Assembly: GCA_027082875.1 (NCBI GenBank)
Contig: JALWTK010000101.1
Span: 1-59,216, forward strand
Direction: 5' to 3'
DNA length: 59,216 nt
Source: Sulfurimonas sp.
Lineage (GTDB): Bacteria; Campylobacterota; Campylobacteria; Campylobacterales; Sulfurimonadaceae
Shown: positions 54,520 to 59,216 of the stretch, in pieces
How the letters are laid out: each line of letters starts with the position of its first letter
Position numbering within the stretch: the stretch's first letter is position 1
Notes under the pieces: generated by a model
Seen by the model: only the letters and a program-made list of their open reading frames with translations
What the model was told of the DNA's origin: nothing
The model's database searches: none
Made by a program: the position numbers and the translations under genes

Positions 54520-55580
54520 CTTGAAAAGGAGAAGCCAAAGGATGTTTTGGTTACAGAGCGGTCATAGTCGATAAGACTTTCACCATAACCACTAAATATT
54601 TTCGTATACCAAAACATATTTTTAGAGTGAAAAAATGGATAGGACCAGTTAAATTCTACTGAACCTCTCTGTGTGCCACCTACGCCAAAGTTATAGCGTA
54701 AAACAGACGAGAACTGACTTGTACTGTAAAGATAGTGAAAAGTTAAATCACCATATCCTAGATAATTTTCTATATGAGGGTTATCATCACCTCTTTGATG
54801 TGGGTCAGTTTCTGTACCATCTGGCTCATATCCATTACCATGATAATAACTATACGTTTTCTCTTTTTCAGGTATTCTATACCAAACTCTTGAGGCTAAG
54901 AAAAGATTCTTCCATTGCCAAAGCCACTTCACGTATAAACGGTTCCAAGAACGTGAGCGATAGCCATCTTGCCCATTTGAGTCGTGAAGAAAGCCATATC
55001 TAACAGCTTTAAGTCCATAATATTCATCTAAATAAGGAGAAGAAGGCACAGAGAGATAGAGTTCAGGTTTATAATTCGTCTCACGAAATGGTGATGATCT
55101 TTCATAAATCTGCCACCACACTGTTTGTGTATATGCCGCAAATATAAATTCATTCCATCCAAAGAAATTATAGCTGAGTTGCTTTTTGAAGCTAATTTGA
55201 AATTCAACTTCTGTTTTACCATATTGACTATATTTTTCTTGTAAAGGGGTACGTGGCGCATTTGGATGATGATTTTCTGATATACGGGGATACTTACTAT
55301 TTGCCATTGATACAGGAAGAAAGTAGCTATCATGATAAGGTGTTAAGCCAAAGAAATCTCCTTTCCAGAGTGAATCCATAAGAATCTTAACTTCTGGTGT
55401 ACTTGTATCAATCTTAGAGAGTGCAAAATTTGCTCCTCTTTTATCTGATGCCGAGTTAAACTGTTTTTTTACATCCATCAATAAAGTAGTGTCCATATCA
55501 GTGTTTATGTCGGTGTCTGCTGCTAAGGCAGAGAACGAGGAGATAATAAAAAAAATAGAAGTGAAAAATAGTTGCTTCAT
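54507..55580 (-). CDS. pldA: Outer-membrane phospholipase A (OMPLA)
   Basis: A calcium-dependent outer-membrane phospholipase that removes misplaced phospholipids. The 357 residues have a signal peptide (KQLFFTSIFFIISSFSALAA) and a 12-strand beta-barrel. Signatures are YTQTVWWQIYERSSPFRETN, KPELYLSVP and the catalytic region GFLHDSNGQ...RSWNRLY, with His and Ser of the His-Ser-Asn triad. The C-terminal phenylalanine (SRALF) suits outer-membrane insertion. In Campylobacter and Helicobacter this enzyme affects haemolysis and acid survival. Confidence 0.93.
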   Translation of the reverse strand: MKQLFFTSIFFIISSFSALAADTDINTDMDTTLLMDVKKQFNSASDKRGANFALSKIDTSTPEVKILMDSLWKGDFFGLTPYHDSYFLPVSMANSKYPRISENHHPNAPRTPLQEKYSQYGKTEVEFQISFKKQLSYNFFGWNEFIFAAYTQTVWWQIYERSSPFRETNYKPELYLSVPSSPYLDEYYGLKAVRYGFLHDSNGQDGYRSRSWNRLYVKWLWQWKNLFLASRVWYRIPEKEKTYSYYHGNGYEPDGTETDPHQRGDDNPHIENYLGYGDLTFHYLYSTSQFSSVLRYNFGVGGTQRGSVEFNWSYPFFHSKNMFWYTKIFSGYGESLIDYDRSVTKTSFGFSFSRALF

Positions 55581-55660
55581 TTTTATGAAATTCCTTAAAA
55601 AGAGTTATATTCCTTATATTAGTGTTATAATACCATTGTATATTTAAAATAGGCTATAAA

Positions 55661-55957
55661 ATGTATAATTTTCTCTCTTTTAATACTTTTATCACTCAAG
55701 ATATATTGATATTTTTTTACTATATAGGTGCTTTACTTGTTCCTTTTTTGCTTTACAAATATAAAAATAAATTTATCACAAATAGAAGTTTTTTTATAAA
55801 ACTAGAAAACAAACCTAAAATTTTACTCACTTTTCTTGGAATATTGCTACTTTTAGAGCTCTTTTGGCGCATGATATTTGAAGCTATGATAGGCTACTTC
55901 GATATGCATGAGTATCTTTATGAGATAGCTACACATATACAGAGACAATCATTATAA
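55661..55957 (+). CDS. Small two- to three-helix membrane protein, unknown
   Basis: A 98-residue protein with hydrophobic helices at about 13-35 and 52-75 and a possible amphipathic C-terminal helix (DMHEYLYEIATHIQRQSL). I recognise no family. Its TAA shares a base with the ATG of the next gene (TAATG), so the two are probably coupled. Function unknown. Confidence 0.65.
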   Translation: MYNFLSFNTFITQDILIFFYYIGALLVPFLLYKYKNKFITNRSFFIKLENKPKILLTFLGILLLLELFWRMIFEAMIGYFDMHEYLYEIATHIQRQSL

Positions 55958-56277
55958 TGAAAGAAAATAAAATACTACAAGCTTGTCATGAGATGAAAAA
56001 TGGAGAAATATTAAACAAAGAAAAAGAGGAGTTTCCTCTTTATAATGCCACACTTTATGGAGATAAAGTCCTCACTGCTAAGTTTTCCAAACGCCTAAGT
56101 TGCGCGATAAAGCACCTACCTCTACGAGTAGCATTTACGTATGAGAACAGTGTAGAGGAAGCCGTGCAGATGGGTATAGCAAAGGACCCTACTCTTGTAC
56201 TCAACGGAGAGATATTCTTAGAGGGACTGGTACAAGCTGAAGAGATCACTCAAAAGTTTTTGAAAATATCTACTTAA
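55957..56277 (+). CDS. Thioredoxin-like protein without CxxC motif
   Basis: A 106-residue cytoplasmic protein. The C-terminal half, DPTLVLNGEIFLEGLVQAEEI, aligns with the cis-proline half of the redox-active disulfide 2 proteins at 19679 and 21948 (for example NTPALVINGEVKSSGKLL). The N-terminal half has only scattered cysteines (10 and 49) and no CxxC, so disulfide exchange of the usual kind is unlikely. It is coupled to the membrane protein gene before it. Family assignment is tentative. Confidence 0.6.
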   Translation: MKENKILQACHEMKNGEILNKEKEEFPLYNATLYGDKVLTAKFSKRLSCAIKHLPLRVAFTYENSVEEAVQMGIAKDPTLVLNGEIFLEGLVQAEEITQKFLKIST

Positions 56278-56289
56278 AAAAGGAAAAAT

Positions 56290-57546
56290 ATGTTTTTAAA
56301 TTACCTACTGCATGCCCAATGGGTATCCTTAATTGTAGTTGTCATTGCTGGTTTACTTATTGGTCTTGAAGTAAAAGCACACAGTATTAGTAAAAATCTT
56401 ACAAAAGAGATAGGAAGTGTAAGAACTTTTTCTTTCATAGCACTTATAGGGTATATCTTTGCTTCTATTAGCATGAATCTCTTCATCGTTGGTTATGTTG
56501 CTATAGTGATGCACCTACTACTCTTTTACAACTCAAAACTTAAGGCCACAAAAAGTGGTATTATCATTTTTTTACTCTCTACACTTGTCTATAGTTTTGG
56601 TATGATAGTGATTAAATTTAATATATGGTTTCTGCTTACTATTTTTGTAGCAGTTGTTTTTATATCAAACATCAACAAACGCCTTGAACACTTTTACACT
56701 ATCTTTGATGAAAAAGAGATAGAGATATTTGCGAAACTACTTCTTCTAAGTGGTGTTGTTTTACCTCTACTTCCACATCAGCAGATCTCTGAACTTGTGC
56801 CTGTCTCTTACTTTAAAATATGGCTTGCAGTCGTTGTAGTCTCTCTTTTTTCTTACATTGGCTATATTCTCAAAAAATATATTTTCAACGATAAAGGATA
56901 TCTTATTGCAGGAATACTCGGTGGAATATACTCAAGTACTGCCACAACAATAGTATTAGCAAAAAAAGCATCTTCAGGAAGCACACCCTATCTTTTTGCC
57001 TCTTCCATAGTTGTTGCAACTGCTCTCATGTATTTACGACTGCTAGGTATTACCTATGCTTTTAACTTTGACATTGCTCAAATTTTACTGCTTCCATTTG
57101 TTGGTTTAACACTCCTAACCCTACTAGCTACTCTCTTTCTTTATAAAAAGTCAAAAAAAAATACACTCAATCCTAACATCGCAAATGAAGATAAAAATCC
57201 CCTTGAACTCAGCACAGCTTTTTTGTTTGCATTTTTATTTATTGTTATGGCAGTTCTCACACATTTTGTACTGAGTAAGTATGGAAATATTGGATTAAAT
57301 ATACTCTCATTTATCGTTGGTTTTACAGATATAGATCCTTTTGTACTCTCTATACTCTCATCAAAGTTTAGTGTAACAGCAGAAAATGCAGCAACAGCAA
57401 TCCTCATTGCAACAGGAAGTAATAATATTTTAAAAGCCTTGTATGCTTATATTTTTTCAAAAAATAGTGCAGGAAAAGTAAGTGCTCTTACTCTCTCTAT
57501 TTTAGGATTTTTAACCATTGCTATCGGTTTTCTGCCTCATAGTTGA
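56290..57546 (+). CDS. MgtC/DUF4010 family membrane protein
   Basis: A 418-residue polytopic membrane protein. The N-terminal part matches MgtC/SapB (IAGLLIGLEVKAHS, KEIGSVRTFSFIALIGY), and the C-terminal part is DUF4010 (GGIYSSTATTIVLAKKA, VGFTDIDPFVLSIL). About ten to twelve helices are predicted. Such fusions are found in many bacteria near magnesium- or phosphate-related genes, but their transported substrate is unknown. It starts 12 bases after the thioredoxin-like gene. Confidence 0.85.
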   Translation: MFLNYLLHAQWVSLIVVVIAGLLIGLEVKAHSISKNLTKEIGSVRTFSFIALIGYIFASISMNLFIVGYVAIVMHLLLFYNSKLKATKSGIIIFLLSTLVYSFGMIVIKFNIWFLLTIFVAVVFISNINKRLEHFYTIFDEKEIEIFAKLLLLSGVVLPLLPHQQISELVPVSYFKIWLAVVVVSLFSYIGYILKKYIFNDKGYLIAGILGGIYSSTATTIVLAKKASSGSTPYLFASSIVVATALMYLRLLGITYAFNFDIAQILLLPFVGLTLLTLLATLFLYKKSKKNTLNPNIANEDKNPLELSTAFLFAFLFIVMAVLTHFVLSKYGNIGLNILSFIVGFTDIDPFVLSILSSKFSVTAENAATAILIATGSNNILKALYAYIFSKNSAGKVSALTLSILGFLTIAIGFLPHS

Positions 57547-57576
57547 AAAGTTTACTTACTATTACATAACATTGTT

Positions 57577-57582
57577 TATAAT
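57577..57582 (+). promoter_or_regulatory. Possible -10 box for fliL
   Basis: TATAAT lies 27 bases before the fliL ATG in an AT-rich gap (57547-57608). GGAG at 57598-57601 is the ribosome site. Sigma28 or sigma54 elements were not recognised. Confidence 0.35.
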
Positions 57583-57608
57583 AACACAAATATTAATGGA
57601 GTCGGTAT

Positions 57609-58091
57609 ATGGCACAGAATGGTTCAAATAAAATTTTAATTATCATTATAGTTTTTTTACTTCTTATTCTTATAGCTGGTGGAGCTGGATTTTTTTGGTA
57701 TATGCAAAAAGATGATATGAATACAAATACGACTTCTGCACCTCAAGAGAAAAAAATAAGTGCTGCAGATGAGACATTAGCAGAGGTTGGACCACTCTAT
57801 CCTCTTGCACCTATCACAGTAAATCTTAAAACTACAGATGGAAAAGATGTCTATCTCAAAGCAACACTTTCACTAGAGCTAGATAGTAAGCTCTTAGAAA
57901 ATGAACTCGATGCTAAAAATGCTGTTATCAGAGATGAACTCATACTCATTTTAAGTAACTACACACAGGTAGATGTTGCCTCAGATAACGGCAAAGCAGA
58001 AATTTGTGCACGTATAAAAGAAAAACTCAACTCCATGCTTCATGATGGTCAAATACGTAATGTTTATATAGTGAGTTTTATCATACAATAA
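57609..58091 (+). CDS. fliL: Flagellar basal-body-associated protein FliL
   Basis: A 160-residue single-pass inner-membrane protein: helix at about 9-31 (ILIIIIVFLLLILIAGG), a short Ser/Thr/Gln linker and a periplasmic domain with the stomatin-like FliL fold (LYPLAPITVNLKTTDGKDVY...LKATLSLELD). FliL rings stabilise stators around the motor. As in Helicobacter, the gene stands alone rather than in a fliLMNOPQR operon. Confidence 0.92.
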   Translation: MAQNGSNKILIIIIVFLLLILIAGGAGFFWYMQKDDMNTNTTSAPQEKKISAADETLAEVGPLYPLAPITVNLKTTDGKDVYLKATLSLELDSKLLENELDAKNAVIRDELILILSNYTQVDVASDNGKAEICARIKEKLNSMLHDGQIRNVYIVSFIIQ

Positions 58092-58123
58092 AAAGCTCTT
58101 TTAAAAATCCTAAAGGAAAAAAT

Positions 58124-58681
58124 ATGTGGAAATATCCCCTAGCAGAAAATGTGAGCGAAGAGCTCGTCCAAAAGTTTCATAAGTATACAAAGATTACAGG
58201 TGTCATTTTTGTCGTTTTAGGTATTGTCGGGATTTTATTCCCTGAAGTAATGACCTTAGCAACAGTAAGTTTTGTCTCATGGCTTCTGCTCTTTGCAGGT
58301 ATATTTGCTGGGTATTTTACCTACTTAAGTGATAAAGAGGATTTTATAGGTTGGCTCAAGAGTCTTGTTCTTATCGGTGTAGCTCTTTTTATGATTTTTT
58401 ATCCTTTAAGTGGGATTGGAACTGTTGGTTTACTTCTCTCTATCTACTTCTTTATCGATGCCTTCGCAAGTTTTAGTATGGCTATGAATATGCGACCCCA
58501 TAAAGGATGGATTATGTGGTTTATTAATGCTATCTTTTCTGTACTACTTGGTGCTTTATTTGTAATAGGATGGCCTATGACTTCACTCTATCTTATAGGT
58601 CTGTTTGTTGGGTTTAGTCTCTTTTTTGATGGGATTTCTCTCTTAACAGTAGGCTCTATCTTTAAAAAAATGCAGAAATAA
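58124..58681 (+). CDS. HdeD-like (DUF308) membrane protein
   Basis: A 185-residue integral membrane protein with six hydrophobic segments in three pairs, the DUF308/HdeD pattern. Short Gly-rich turns (FVVLGIVGILFPEV, GIVGTVGLLLSIYFFIDAF-like) mark the repeats. E. coli HdeD is linked to acid resistance; the function of relatives is unknown. It starts 32 bases after fliL and ends 3 bases before the MtfA-like gene. Confidence 0.85.
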   Translation: MWKYPLAENVSEELVQKFHKYTKITGVIFVVLGIVGILFPEVMTLATVSFVSWLLLFAGIFAGYFTYLSDKEDFIGWLKSLVLIGVALFMIFYPLSGIGTVGLLLSIYFFIDAFASFSMAMNMRPHKGWIMWFINAIFSVLLGALFVIGWPMTSLYLIGLFVGFSLFFDGISLLTVGSIFKKMQK

Positions 58682-58684
58682 TAT

Positions 58685-59216
58685 ATGCAAGAGAATAGTC
58701 ACTACTACTTTTCCCTTTTAGTTACTGTTCTTATTTTCGGAGCAATATTTCTCTTTTTTTATACTCTTTATGCACTCTATAAACGCCGAAAGATAGAGAA
58801 GTTTTCTCACTTGGCGTTTCCCAAAGAGTATGAAGCTATTTTGAAAAATATACCACTCTATCAAAAGCTCAATGCTCAAGAGAGAGAGCAGATTGGACAC
58901 TCTATCATGCTCTTTATAAATATGAAAGATTTTATTGGTGTTTCGCTTACTCTCACAGATGAGATAAGGGTCATAGTGGCGTTTCATGCCTGCTTACTTC
59001 TTCTACACTCAAAAGTCTCTCAGTGCTATGAAAATTTAGCAACAGTAGTCATCTACCCAAATACAGTTATAGCCGATAGAGTAAGCAACAGTGGTGGTAT
59101 CGCAACAAAAGGACCTTTTTTACTAGAAGGCCAATCCTCAAGCGACACAGTAGTTCTCTCATGGAGTGATGCCTCAAAAGATGCCTACCACCTCCACCGT
59201 GACAATGTCATCATCC
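58685..59216 (+). CDS. Membrane-anchored MtfA-type peptidase, 5' part
   Basis: The frame from ATG 58685 is open to the window end (177 codons). An N-terminal membrane helix (about 9-33, FSLLVTVLIFGAIFLFFY) precedes a domain resembling MtfA/YeeI zinc peptidases: FIGVSLTLTDEIRVIVAFHA, then VVIYPNTVIADR and TVVLSWSDASKDAYHLH. The HExxH zinc motif is expected downstream and is not visible here. E. coli MtfA is soluble, so the membrane anchor is a notable difference. It is 3 bases after the HdeD-like gene. Confidence 0.85.
   Translation, partial: MQENSHYYFSLLVTVLIFGAIFLFFYTLYALYKRRKIEKFSHLAFPKEYEAILKNIPLYQKLNAQEREQIGHSIMLFINMKDFIGVSLTLTDEIRVIVAFHACLLLLHSKVSQCYENLATVVIYPNTVIADRVSNSGGIATKGPFLLEGQSSSDTVVLSWSDASKDAYHLHRDNVII

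Noticed and set aside
55028-55333. Second minus-strand frame inside pldA (101 residues)
   Set aside because: Overlaps the conserved OMPLA catalytic region in another frame; no independent support.

Overview
The window looks like a chromosomal segment of a free-living, low-GC, sulfur-oxidising member of the Campylobacterota, most likely Sulfurimonas-like. This is inferred from gene content and order; no 16S rRNA gene is present. Pointers are rpsO / Rrf2 regulator / flhA / DHH phosphoesterase and tyrS-spoT-rpoZ-pyrH in the neighbourhoods known from Campylobacter and Helicobacter, a sulfite dehydrogenase pair, an SQR-like flavoprotein, cytochrome bd with a DUF4492 protein, and short intergenic gaps. 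I see no tRNA, rRNA, IS element, prophage or CRISPR array.

Layout. 1-6341 (minus): a chemosensory operon running PAS sensor -> soluble MCP with two signalling tips -> triple CheW -> CheB -> HEAT-repeat protein -> CheR -> a response regulator cut by the window edge. 6600-10764: rpsO (minus) with a hairpin terminator, then an Rrf2 regulator, flhA and a DHH phosphoesterase (plus). 10761-14782 (minus): SorB-like cytochrome, SorA-like molybdoenzyme, cell-wall amidase, FMN-dependent nitronate monooxygenase-like protein. 14782-19112 (minus): tyrS, spoT, rpoZ, pyrH.

19204-24104 (plus) is the most distinctive part. An arsC promoter carries an ArsR/SmtB-type operator over its -35 box. It drives eight tightly packed genes: thioredoxin-type arsenate reductase, a small GCxxC thioredoxin-like protein, a CcdA-like membrane electron carrier, a secreted thioredoxin, an ArsP/DUF318 permease, a DUF2892-thioredoxin fusion with four vicinal Cys-Cys pairs, a secreted FmdE-like protein and a CDF metal exporter. 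No arsR lies in the window. The set reads as a thiol-redox-coupled metalloid/metal handling system.

24192-27571: NhaP-type antiporter and a 7TM diguanylate cyclase. 27636-36234: a TetR-controlled operon of outer-membrane factor, adaptor and RND pump. It continues into a coiled-coil miniprotein, a dihydrolipoamide-dehydrogenase-like flavoprotein, an AhpD-fold protein with a broken CxxC, and a potassium-channel-like protein. 36243-43275: HD-GYP phosphodiesterase, glutamate decarboxylase, a membrane protein, the SQR-like flavoprotein, and TrkH/TrkA. 43390-50052: two-component system, haem-binding protein, then a complete ABC efflux operon (TolC-like, HlyD-like, FtsX-type permease, ATPase). 50120-51307: a stand-alone AAA/DUF4143 ATPase ending at a perfect bidirectional terminator.

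51352-55580 (minus): pldA, DUF4492, cydA, cydB and a previously unlisted 51-residue CydX-like membrane peptide. 55661-59216 (plus): a small membrane protein, a thioredoxin-like protein without CxxC, a MgtC/DUF4010 membrane protein, fliL, an HdeD-like protein and a membrane-anchored MtfA-type peptidase cut by the window end. No gene-free stretch exceeds 300 bases; the longest are 6342-6599 and 45101-45343.
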